64,000 nt of DNA. Source: Diadema setosum (Eukaryota; Echinodermata; Echinoidea; Diadematoida; Diadematidae). The DNA is taken from the NCBI RefSeq assembly GCF_964275005.1, contig NC_092685.1, positions 12,943,571-13,007,570 of the forward strand, read 5' to 3'. The notes below the pieces were generated by a model. The model searched no databases and was not told where the DNA came from. It saw only the letters and a program-made list of their open reading frames with translations. The position numbers and the translations under genes are program-made. Positions 29,087-41,604 of the stretch are shown piece by piece (position 1 is the first letter of the stretch; each line of letters starts with the position of its first letter).

Positions 29087-29480
29087 GTCATGTATATGGA
29101 TAACAACACAATTATAAAGAAAATAAAAAGATACTTAAACATATTTTCACTTTTGTAGCAAAATGAAAGAGCACTTGCCTTTTCTCTTTCAGAAAGCAGG
29201 GGGGTAATAACTTAACATAGGTCAGTTATTAACAAGTCTTGGGAATGTGTACATTTCATTTTTTAAAAATGAATTTTGTGAATTCGCTTTATATCCTTTA
29301 TGTTGTTGTTAATACGTGACAGCGAGAATTAGAGTAAGCCCTGTCTTTTCATCCAGCGATGACTGCACCGAAAAACGTTTGAACGGATCGTCCATACAGT
29401 TTTCCTCAAACTTCACTGATTTCTTGATAGTGTTGCATTCACTCAATCCACATGTAGGACTTACATTTGCGTATACCATT
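29087..29480. mobile_element. Degenerate family C foldback fragment
   Basis: It shares interior words with the family C copies, including AATGAAAGAGCACTTGCC, CTTTCAGAAAGCAGGGGG, TTTTCCTCAAACTTCACTGA and CACTCAATCCACAT. The left arm is largely missing and no terminal repeats can be defined. Confidence 0.6.
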
Positions 29481-29610
29481 TCCCATCAACCACCTTCGAA
29501 GATGATACAGTTGTAGGTCTTGATAGGACAACCGAAGCTATAAAGCTGATGTTGATAGGCCTATATATTCCACACTTCTGTTCATCTGTGGTTTATATTA
29601 TCATCTCGTG

Positions 29611-29639
29611 CCATCTCCCTGCTAGTATCAGGGAGGTGG
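29611..29639. repeat. Short hairpin, GGGAGGTGG type, second copy
   Basis: CCATCTCCCTG and CAGGGAGGTGG are inverse with one mismatch (a GU pair as RNA) around a 7-nt loop. It shares its arm sequence with the hairpin at 9578-9609. Confidence 0.65.
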
Positions 29640-30024
29640 GAAGTAAATAGAGCAACCGGTGGGCCGAGAAGCTGTCTCTCTCTCGGAGCGCCGCGGCGAT
29701 GTCGGCCAAAAATGAATTCAAAAGTTCATATTTGATCTAACTGGGCCTCGAAAAGTATTGCGGGAGCCAAACTGGGCCTCAGCTTGGAAGAAAAAAAAAT
29801 GAGAAGAACTAATCTAGTACCTACTCCACATTTTTTTTTTTCAAATTAATGTTGTTTCATGTTAACCTGACCTTTGTAGACTGCTAGCATCAATGTTATA
29901 TATAAATATGTGAAACAGGCCTTAAAAAAAATCAAAGATTGAGGATTACGACTGTTGTTTTTAGACAGCTTTTTCTTGTATTTGTTTTCAGTCTTCGTTA
30001 TTCAGTGTTATCAAGGAGCTCACA

Positions 30025-30190
30025 TGAAAGTTTGAAAGTTTGAAAGTTTGAAAGTTTGAAAGTTTGAAAGTTTATTTACTCACAACCCAAACTCTGGGTA
30101 TCGGAGTCCAATAAAAAACACATAGCACATTATAATATCAATAAATAATAATTGCAAATAACTCTGAAAAGTGTACAAAACAACTATAAC
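30025..30190 (-). mobile_element. LINE 3' end with (AAACTTTC)n tail, minus strand
   Basis: Read on the minus strand, a 3'-UTR-like segment (TTTTTTATTGGACTCCGATA, then GAGTTTGGGTTGTGAG) ends in an AATAAA-like motif and an 8-bp AAACTTTC tandem tail (30025-30073). This is the normal 3' end of a CR1-type LINE insertion. It lies only about 130 bp upstream of the NOXRED1 start codon. Confidence 0.55.
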
Positions 30191-30309
30191 AAACAAAAAA
30201 GGAATGAAATGCGATTGATGCGATTGAAGATCCCCATTATCACAGCAACAGCAACAGACGCACCCGTACGCGCACTCACCACAGTCAAGTCATAGCCTTT
30301 CCATTCAGC

Positions 30310-30332
30310 ATGCAATGAATGAAGGGCTCTGA
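30310..30332 (+). promoter_or_regulatory. Two minimal upstream ORFs at the NOXRED1 start
   Basis: ATG CAA TGA at 30310-30318 encodes Met-Gln and stops one base before the main ATG. A second out-of-frame ATG at 30315 runs five codons to a TGA at 30330-30332, overlapping the main start. Both could lower initiation at 30319 and favour the downstream Met at 30367. Confidence 0.45.
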
Positions 30333-33300
30333 CGGCGCGCGCACCGTTTATTGCTTGGAAACCGAAATGGCGTCTGTTTTGGATGTTGGCTCTGTGGGGA
30401 AGCTGAATGATATTACAAAAGATTTACCATCTTTACAATTTGAAACTGCTATCCCAAAAGATGAGCAAGGCCCTTATTTACTGCTTCGTAAAAGATCGCA
30501 TGCAGTAACTGTGACAGCATGCGCCCAAGCGGCATATTTTGTCGCAGTTTTGAATGAAGCGAGGTGAGTGGGTTGAGCAGATGTATCGTATTCCTAGTCC
30601 CGTGTGTATACGTTAGTGTTAGTTAATAATATCAAGTGTAGGCGCCTAACGTGGTAGGGTTGGGGGTACCACGTATCGTCACCCTAAGGATCTGTAGCTT
30701 GTTTATTCTAAAAATATAATACAAATCCGCCTAATTCTTACCTCAAATATGACATAAATACTGCAGTTTTGAATGTCGTGACCGTCTCGTTGATTATGAA
30801 TCTCCGTTTTAAAATAGCGCAATTTTAGTGCGTGCGTTCCGTTTTCTTCGCGCAGCGAAAGAGGGAACCTTGCGATCGGCACCCCCTCCCCTCCATAGGT
30901 ATACACGTGAATTTCACAGCATAGGTAATACACGTGAATTTCACAGGCCATAGGTAATACACGTGAATTTCACAGCCATGCGTCGTTACTGAGCGGATGT
31001 GTAATTTTTAGCTTGGTTTGTTTGGGGTTTGAGTTTGATTTTCGTTTCTTCGTTTTTATTGTTTTTATAGCTAATGACACTTAATCCCGCGCGTACTTTT
31101 TCGTTCTATACGCAAACAGCCATGATACGCAGGGTGCCGAGGCGATGGGAAGGTGCCCTGCCGATAGGCTTGATAGGTGGTGCCCCAACCATACTGGTAG
31201 ACCGACCGCCCTATATAGCCCTAAATTACATGTATCTACTGACTAACATAGAGATGAGTGGAATCTCAGAGACTCGGGTCTCAGTTAACCAGTTTTATCT
31301 TCTTTCTTTTTTTTATTCTAAAAGTTTTATTATGCTTTGTTCGGCGATTGGCACAAATTTATGGCTATGGCTGGCTTTACGCCTTTAGATCCCTAGATCT
31401 AGATCTAGCCACTATATCGATCACACTCGCACTCGTACTTATTACTCTACACGTTTAGAAAGAAGAGATTGATGAAATCAATTCCTTGGGAATGATACAA
31501 TGATATTTGGAATTTTGTAATCGTTTTCATAACAATTCGACCCCAATGACGTTACGTTAGACGATTGATTGCTACAATCACTGTTCAATCTACCGCGCAC
31601 ACGTGCTGCGCACCTCCTTAACGGACCAATGAACAGATGGCAACACGGCTGGCGCTAGCTGACAGTTTTTAGGGCCTAGATCTAGTCACATGTCGCAAAC
31701 ATTTAAGCAGGGCTAGGAAGTCCTATAAATCTCCATTTGTTTAGTCAGGGAAACAGACCACTTGTTTGGGTTAGTAGTCAGAGTGTGGTCAGTCCTATTG
31801 TTGGTACCGGTAGAGGGTTCTAGTGTGTTCTCCCATACGAAAATGCTATTTAGATCAAAACATTGTAGATATGTGACTGGACATGTATAATTATGCAATG
31901 ACGTGTGAAAATATACTGTAGGGGGTACCCTATCTGTGTATAAATACTAATAGACCCTCTTAACTGTAAATAGATCTATAAAATCAAATGGCAACTGATT
32001 ATGTCTTTACTCAATTTGTCTTTAGGGGCTTTAATCTCACTTGCAAAGCATGTGGATCTATTAACAAAATGAATTTGTTATCATAGACGTAATCATATTA
32101 AACAGCACTGTAAAACAAGGAATGTTCGCATGCATTTTAATTTTGCAAAATTAAAATGCGCGCAAAAGTTCTTGCCCACAGATGCATTGGATGCTAGTGG
32201 CAATTCACGAAAATTTCATGCTGCGAGAAAGGCTGTCAGCTCCAATTCGCGAAATTTTCATGCCACGAATACAATGTACATAGCGTGTTTTACAGTAATT
32301 CATAATCATAAACGTAAGATGTGAAATTCCTTAATGTCCTACTATTCTGTCTTTGACTTTGACTATTTTCTGTATTTAGACTCCATTTTTTTTAAGAGTA
32401 AGTGTAAATCAACTGTGGGTGTTTGAGTTCAGGTCATGATGATAGTCTCCTATTGACAAGGATGTACACTGTAACTTTTGTTGTTGTTGTTGTTGTTGTT
32501 GTTGAAGAAGAAACTTTGATTTGTAATATTTTTTTAATCTCTCTTTCCAGGCAAACAATTCTTGAATTGAAGAGCCCCCAGCAATCAAAAACCTCAAAAT
32601 TCCTCCAGAAAGCTCCTCCGCGGGACCCAGTGAGGATCGGCATCATTGGCTGTGGTCGGATGGGCAGCCATCTGGTGAATACTCTCATCACATATTCAGA
32701 TGTGCTTCCCCATGAGATACAAATATCAACCAGAAGGCCTGAAACATTGGGTAAGTTTCTATCATATCACTGGAGTAAAAAACTATGTCAAACTTTCAAA
32801 AACAGTGACAAAGCAATCATCAATTTCAATTAGCATTGCTATTGGGGCATTGCACACCTTGTACACTGTACATTTGAAAAAGATTGCATGTCTTGCAACT
32901 TTGAAGACTTTCTAATTGACTAATCAATCTTTCAATGTGCCATGATAGAAGGGATGTCTTGAAAATAAGGATTGGTCCCGAGAGTATGACTTGGGTCTTG
33001 AAACAAAGGTAGGCTTTCCTCATTTGCAAGATTATTTACAAAGGGAAAAATACAAGGTACTCTTTGGTAAGAATTAAAATGGTAAAGTCAGCTTGCATGT
33101 ACATGAAAAACAAATTGGGAACCCAGCCTGCTGTTCAAGACTAGGAAGTGATGTAAACAAACATTTCCCTTTACAATTCATCTGCATTTTCAGTAAAGCA
33201 TGTGCTTGTTCAATGTACATTCTTGCTTTTTAGTGTTTGATTTACTGTTTGCTATTATAGAAAACAGGAGAAAGAAAAGAAAAGAAAAGAAAGTTCAGTG

Positions 33301-36300
33301 GAAAACAAAATGCCAACAAGAACAACTTTCTGGTTTGTTTGTATTTTCTCTGCACTTGTCTAGCCCACTTTAAGAAGAAAGGGGTGGAGTGCATGTACAA
33401 CAATGCCAAGGTGGCCTCCTCTGTCCACCTCCTCTTCCTTTGCGTCCTGCCATCACAGCTGGTGACGGTAGCGGATGACATCTGCAGCGTGATACCCGCC
33501 CACTGCACCGTCTACACGTTTCTCAGCTCAGTTCCCGTCCAGCGGCTCCGGCGCGTGCTGGAGTGCAAGAGCATCATCAAGCCGGACTTCATCTGGATCC
33601 CCGGCAGGCCAGAGAGTGGGGCGGAGGACGGCACGCTCATGTCGACGTGGGACTGCACACAGGACGTTTGCACCACCTTGGAGAGGCAGGACCATGTAGA
33701 GGCCACGTGCCCACTGGCCGAAACCAAAAGTTAGTCAGATATCCAAGCTGGATGATGCTAGCAGCTGGTTGGCTTTCCAATATCAGCTTATCATCTACAT
33801 GCAACTCTCATTATAACGAAGTCCTCAAGACCGGCAGTTTTCTTTCATTCTACTGAAATGTTGTTATAGCCAAACAAAGTACAGAAGGATATATCAGTGA
33901 TAATTTGGGGACTTGCATTTATACCTTGTTGTAACAAAAATTCATAATGGGAGTGCACTGTAATTTACATCTGCTGCAATAGAAAAAAACAAAAACCAAA
34001 CAAACATGATGGCAAATGATTGTTGGTGACTTTGTAATATCCCTTCATAGCCATGTTTTTTTTTTTTAAGGATTTCAAGCGTAAAATTATTTGAAAATCT
34101 GAATTTCTGCTTGTGCATTGTAGTAGGTCTTAGGTCAGCATCATCCTGACATACCCAGCTTTTAACATTGTAATGCTTAAATGTAGTACGTAGTCTCAGT
34201 TGATATTTTTGGGGTTTTTGTTGTTGTTGTTGTTTTTAGGTAGATGAATATTAAACCCTTTACCTTTTGTTTTATCTGTGGCAGCTGAAAAGAGGAGTCA
34301 CACAATGAGATCACATTGTATACTTACAGTGTATGGCCCTTCTTGATGCTAAATTCTGATAAATATCATTCTATCACCAGTAGTTATGACTGAAAAGGTC
34401 AATGGCTGCTCAATTTTTTAGAAGCTTTACAGGAAAAAAGAAAAGTGTCTTTAGGAAAAGAAAAAGAAATGGAAGATACTGTATACGGTATAATTTTCAC
34501 GTACATAAATTTTTGCGAATTGCCGCTGTCACATTTTCGCGAGTGGTTAAATTCGCGATTTGGGGACCAGAGAAAATATGAAGTGGCAAAGAAAGTGTGA
34601 ATTTTCAACTTACTAGCAAATAAGAATGATACTAGTTATACACTGCATGAAAAAAAAACTTACCAAACTCTGCGAACTAGTACTAGAATTCAGCATTTTT
34701 GAAGTTGTTAAGTCCATCGCGCTAGATTTCTGACGAGTGGTACGAGGGGTTGCGATAATGGATTGGCTCTACAGTATTCGTAAGTAGACGTGGATTAGCC
34801 CGACCACCCCCAGACGCTGTTAATACGCTGTGCTGTGCGAATGCTACTTACAGCGACTGGGCTGTGTATACTAGTAGTTAGACGTGGACGTGCTATATGC
34901 ATGTAAACAAGCTTAGCCAGTATGGTCTGTTCGGTAAGCTGTGACATGGTATACTAGTACTAAAATGTTCGTATCATCAAGGCAAGGGATTCATAAATCA
35001 TTTTGGAAGGTAATATTTTCGCGTGTTGTTAATTTCGCGAATAGCTCCCGACTCGCGAAATTCGCGAAAATAAAACCCATGCGAAATATATAGCGTATAC
35101 AGTAAACATCCCTTCCTGAAAATCAGTTTTATGATGATCTTCTCTCAAATGCTTCCTTTTGGTTCCCTTCCTTGCTGCCAGATATCTCAACTATTATTTT
35201 GTAAAGGAAAAAAAAAGGAGTTTTATTAGCAGGATGGATATCTTTGATTTAAAGGCGCATAGTTCCGTTGGGTGCGGAGGCGCTGTTGATGATACTGCCG
35301 ATCAGCGATAGCTTTGATACGAAGATTGCCGAAGTTGAGCTGTCATCAAGAGTAAAGTGCGTAGGTGTTGCTAGGTAACGTTGCCTTCGTTGTCTTCTCT
35401 GCGCATCACGCAGTCTGCAGTAATGCCAGGGTGCGTGCATATGTGCTTCTTAGTGTGACATCACAAAAGAAGTTTGCCAATGCCAAAGCTGTCATTCCCC
35501 TCAGCCGAATCATGAGCCGAACTGTGATCGGACCACTGACTACAGTGGATCGGACTTCTTCGGACTTGGGGAAATGGGTCAAAACGTAAGCGCTAAAGAG
35601 GAGTCGATAGTGTAGGTCTCTGTAGGAAATTTGTGCCGTGCGCCCGCGTACGCATTCAACTAAACCACCGGGACCATGTGCCTTTAAACATTATATTTTA
35701 CATCCAGAACATAATCAGACATTTATGACTCAATGATCACCAAAGTTACAATTATTTACAACTGTTTGAAAATTGGCAGCTTACTTTACTATGCCAATCT
35801 TAATTACAAGAAGATGTCAGAACTTAAGATATCAAATTCTCTTGATGATTTACTGTCCTGGGTGTGACATTTTATGTGGCAACTTTTCGTCTATCTCAGC
35901 TTTCAAATTGCATATGAACTCAATGTTTATTCATGTACTTTTTATTACCCAGTAGGATCAAATGAAATTACATTCAGACCCAGTGAAGATTTTTTATTTT
36001 TTTTTATTTTGTTTTGTTTTGTATGAACAACAGTTGGTTTGATTACTTGGAATGCCAAGGTTACAGAACCATCAATGTAGTGAGAAGCGAGGGTGATTTT
36101 ACTTCATGGCATCTCTGTTGTCAAAGGATTGTTTAGTTAATGTGGTTTCCAGATACTTATGGAGGATTTTGGGAAATACCTGGAATGAATGATAAAATTA
36201 AAACACACACAGGGACAAAGCACCATAATGGAAACTCCACAGCTATTCAGACAGACAATGGGCATTAACCTGATGCTTTCCTCTCATTTTTTTTTTTTTT

Positions 36301-39300
36301 TTTTTAGGGGGGGGGGGAGGAGGGGGGGCGTGGGGATGGGACTATTGTAAAACTTGTGTTCATATTTGTATCAAAGTTTGCAAAGTTCGCATGCTCCAGA
36401 GAGAATGAAAGTGAATACAGTAATGCAGGTCCTTCCACAAAATGCCATAGACCATGCTGTAGATCAGATGAACAGTGTTTGGTCTGAGCTAAAACTTTCA
36501 TGTTTTGGAACTGGCTCTCTACACCATGACCCCAAATCTCAATTTCTGACTGTCAATATAGCAAATTGTTTTTGTGCTACTTTCTCAAAGGGTGTTCCTT
36601 GATATTTTGTCGAGCCCACCGGAGGTGCGGGGAGACTAAGGGATCCCATTCGCGTACAATTTCTTGTATGCGAATGGGCGAGACACATTATGGCACTTGC
36701 CTTGTTCCTTTAGAGAGAGAGAGGGTGCGTTATGCAGTATCCTCCGTATACACATGTACCAACAAAATTATGACAATGTGAGAAAGAGAAATATATAAGT
36801 TGAAGGATAATAGTGATGGTGTGCTTGATATTTTACTATTTAAAGTGCAGGAGGAGAGAAAAGAGACAATATCTGGAATATGATTCAGCCTCATGTTGCA
36901 AGTTTGTCTTACTGTTCACACTACAGTATGCTCACATTTTGCCTCTCACATTGAAATTGAGACAGTAAATTGTTTTTCCATGTGAATGATATGAGGAATG
37001 ATTTCATTAGATTAGGTTTCTCGTTTTGTGTATATTAGAGATATATTATGTACATTTCTTTTGTATTTTTTCAGACCCTATTGTACAAACCAAGGAGAAA
37101 TGGGTAGAGCTGGTTTTGTACTCCTTTGTCAACATGTGCACACAAGAAGGGCTGGCGAAAGAGCAGACAATAGCAGTGACTAATCGTATCGTCCTAGGAC
37201 AGCATCCGAACAAGGAGCACCAAACGGAATTCCGCGTCTATGACTTCACAAGGAGACCAAAGTGAGTGATATGTTTATCATGTGATTGAGGGTACTCTGT
37301 GCAAGTTGACGGAATTGTCATTCTCCAAAAATTTCAAAGATTCTCTTTAAGGCACACTTTAGTCATTGTTATCTATTAGTTTAGTCTTCATTCTAGCCAT
37401 ACACCACTTCCAGTATTTGAGACAGTAGTAGAAAAGTCATGTTTTATGCCACTTTCCTCAAAGATTCAGATTGTTCTGAAGTATTCATGCATACTGTTCA
37501 GAACATCTACAGTACATTCATAACATGCAGCAATAATATGTCAGGTGTTTGTACACGCTTGAAAAAAGCCTCATGGTTTGTCATTCTCTATGGAATATAC
37601 ACAAAGACAAAGTGAATTCAGTTTTATGCTGCATGAAATACCTACATTGCCTATAGACCATGACACTCTCAGCCACACTCATAACTTAAGGCCAAGTCTG
37701 CCATCAGGGTACTGTATTTCCTCTGACCTGTATGCAGCTTTCCTAGGGATCTCTAAATCTTGGGCTACACTCTCCCCACGGTTGCCATCAGTAGCATTGA
37801 TTTATGTACTTGTTGATTGATCAGCAGTGTTTCGCCATCCATCAATGACATTCTGAAGGCAAAATAGAAATGACTTGCCTAATGAAATATCAATCATTAA
37901 GATACAAATCAACACATTTTCTCACATGTTAAACTGATCAGTGTCTCAGTAATTTCTTGAAGTAATGCTCAATTCATTCTGTGTGACAAATCTCTGAGGT
38001 GAGAAAACTATGCGTGAGCTCACATTCCTCCATGTGAACATAGTCAGCCACCCACATGTCAGCCACACGACCGCTGTCAAAAGAAGGGCATGAGGTAATG
38101 GCTTTGAAGAAATTTTGGCCAATCACAGTGCGCCGTTTTGCCAGAAGAGAATGATGTCATGTCTGGCAAACTGCTATTGCACCATACTCCTCGGGTATCA
38201 TTGCGGCAAGCATAGTGCCCTCTATGGCTGCTGGAGTGATGCCAACAACCCGAACCCGAACCTAATCCATGCCTGCCATACTGTTTAGCCAGGCTGTGTC
38301 ATGTGACCAATCAAGTGAACATTGCAGTCAGGAAGCAGGGAAAGCAATCTGGCATGTCCTGTTTCCGGCTATCGGTCTCCTTTTCTTTCTTTTTTTTTTT
38401 CTTTTTTTTGCATGGTAGACTTTATCCTACATGTCTGTTAACCAAGTTAACCCATCGAGGACGATTCCCGAGCATACTCGGGCAAGCGTCTATGGGAACT
38501 GTGTGTTGTAGCAAAATCAAACCATCCTCAACGGGTTAAGCTAAGCTAAGCTACATGTAAGCTTAGCTAACCCAACTATAGTAAAGTACCAGTATAAAGG
38601 AGAATGTGTCTGTGGTACCCCCCTCCCCAAATTGACTTTACATGTGCCCTTACCCTTGAGAGTAACTGACCATACTATTAAATCAGCCATTAGTCCATCC
38701 TTGTCCCACTTTCCTATGTGTCCGGCGGGGTTTAGGCCACCTTTGTCCTATTGAACCCATTAACTTGAATGTTGAAAATCGTGATGTTTCAAGCGTGATT
38801 TTGAATTGTGATAAAGTCTCATAGTCGCAGGGCGCATGTCACCCGTGGAAGGATGTGTTGTGAAATAAACCAAACCCTAAGGGATGCTGTGAAGTTTGTG
38901 ATCAAATCCGCCTTTACTAATAAATGGCTACAGTGGTGCAATGATTACAATACTAGCAGTGGTTTGGTGTGATCAGAGAGACAAGAAGGCCATCAGTGTT
39001 GGGGATCAGCAACAACAACAGTTTGTCACAAAGCACTGCATTAAAGGGATGGTGTAGTATTGGTTGAGGTGAGGATTCAGCTTTTAACTTTATCTGAGAT
39101 ATTTAGAAACCACTCTATGAAATGTTAAAGAGCATTCAATTCTAAGGGTAAATGAAAGTTCATGTGATGAAAATTGGTTTTGAAATGAATGAGATATATC
39201 CAAAAACAACGTAAAACAAAGAGATCCTAGTAAAAGTCGTGGCCGGTCACATTTTACTAGGATTTTTGTTGTTGATATCTCAGCCATTTCAAGACCAATT

Positions 39301-41572
39301 TTGTCAAATAAACGGGGAATTCCTCAAAGAATTACATGTTCTTTATTTATATAAGAGGTTTCTCATTATCTCACAAACACACACACACGCACACACACAA
39401 AAGTTGGAAACCTGCAGCCCCATCAAAACCAAAACTGTACCATCCTTTTTTAGCATTTTTGCCCCTTTTTCTGACTCTTAGGTTTTAATGGAATCAAGCT
39501 AGACAGTGGGAACATACAGACACATGCACAAACACACACATGTACGCACACATGAGTACACTGTATCATGTGACTCAAATCTGGCAGCCACAGAACAACA
39601 TCATGGTGGCAGGCACCCACTCACCTTGACACCCACATGCTGAATTTCAGTTAAACTGTGGCAAGAATTCCAGTACCACAGTAAATTTCACTTATTTGGA
39701 AAGCACACATTCCCTTGATGTAGTAAAGGAAACCAAAACCCAAAGAGAAATGTGGATTGAGTGAAAGCAGCTACATTAGTAGACCACAAAGTTTGAGGAA
39801 AATCGGACAATCGATGCAAAAGTTATGGATTTTTTAAAGTTTTGGTGTTGGAATTGCAGGATGAGGAGACTACTAGGGGTTATTACATCATGTGTGGACA
39901 ACAATATAAAGAAATATAAAGGGAATTCCACAAAAAATAATTTTTCATGAAAATTACACATTCCATCAACTTGATACATTTGTTAAGGGTAGTAATTATT
40001 CCCCCTGCTTTCTGAAAGCGGTTATTCAAGTGCTCCTTCATTATGCTAGAAAAGTGGATTTTTGTGGAATTCCCATTATATTTTCTTTATATTGTTGTCC
40101 ACACATGGCCCCATAACGGTAAGCACTACTGTAAAAGTGGTTTCTTTCGCGTACAGATACTTACACGGTTTCCATTGGTGCCGACTTTTTCCCGTGTGTT
40201 TGAATTCGCGGTCAGCAAAATCTATGTGTGTGTTGACCATCATTACCATCAATACCTGCAATGCGCAGAATTTTCATGTGTGCGCAACAGCGTTGTAACA
40301 AGCGGCGAGTTCAAAACATTTCCTCGTGTGGTTAATTTCGCGCGAATTTTCAAAACCTTTTCGCGTGATGTTAAATTCGCGGTTCAACCTCAAAACGCGA
40401 AAAGCGCGAAAATAAAACCACCGCGAAAGAAACCACTTTTACAGTACTTGGGCACCCGTCCGGCTTCATCATGAATATTCATCATCTACATGTATCCATA
40501 ATATCGTGGAAATACATGATTTTTACATTTCCCTGCAGCGTTTTTACTTTTCCCGGCAAAACTGAACATTTTTCTATCTCCCGGCGAGACATTTTAACAT
40601 TCCCCGTTGATGCAATTTTTTGAGATTTTTATATTTCCCGGCGATACGTTTTTACATTCTATGGCACATATCCAGCGTTACGCCATTTACTAGTACATTA
40701 TCTTACTGCCTGATGCATATTCATGATAAAGCGGGACGGGTGCCCAAATAGTGCTTACCCCCCATAACCTGTAGTAGTCTCCTCATCCAGCGGTTCCAAT
40801 ACCAAAACTTAAAAATTCATAACTATTGCATCGATTGTCCGATTTTCCTCAAACTTTGACTGATGTGTTGATACTAATATTGCTGCTGTCACTCAATCCA
40901 CATTTTTCTCTGGGTTTTAGTTGCCTTTAATAACATATGTTTTAGGTATCATCATTCCTCCTACCTTGTAAAAGAGGTTAGTCAGATGCTCTTTCATATT
41001 GCTAGAAAAATTATGTGGAATTCTCTTGATAATTCTTTCAGATGTCGTGCCACTTCTGTGACATCACAAACTTTTGTAGCTTTCTTGTCCATCAATGACA
41101 GCACATGGACTTTTCTAAAACTGTAAACATTCCTAACTTTGGAACGGGTTGTCCAATAATCCTTTTCCAACTTCACAGATGTAATTTACTAATTGTTTTT
41201 TTTTTTTTCATTCACCAAATCTGCACATTTATTTTTCGGGTAAATTTTCTCATAACAAATGTGTCAGTGGGAGTGGCAGGTCCACAGCCCCATCTTCATA
41301 AGTCTTTTTGCTGGGTCCCTGCTTTGGTTGCTAGAAATTTCCAGTTTCCACCACAGGGAATTTAGTTTCAGTGGCCTCTGCATCATGGTGGCAGTCACTA
41401 TATTGCTGATAGGCCGTTGGTCCTTCAAGGGTAAGATATGAAGTGTTTAACAAAAACAGAAAAAGAGCTGTAGGATTGCAAAACTTCCAAACAGTGCATG
41501 ATTGCCTGCAAGGAAAGAGGGAGAGAGAGGGGGGGGGGGGGGGAGGGAGAGAGCATGATAGAGATAAAGAGA

Positions 41573-41604
<32 letters not shown>

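Larger units (their letters stand above)
39724..40929. mobile_element. Family C foldback MITE hosting two nested elements
   Basis: TA, AAGGAAACCAAAACCC, then the family C arm (TGTGGATTGAGTGAAAGCAG, AATCGGACAATCGATGCAAA), mirrored at the right and ending TTGCCTT, TA. The palindrome is split at 40120 by a second element, which is itself split at 40127 by a third. Removing both restores a continuous family C copy of about 570 bp, comparable in length to 45640-46204. Confidence 0.85.
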
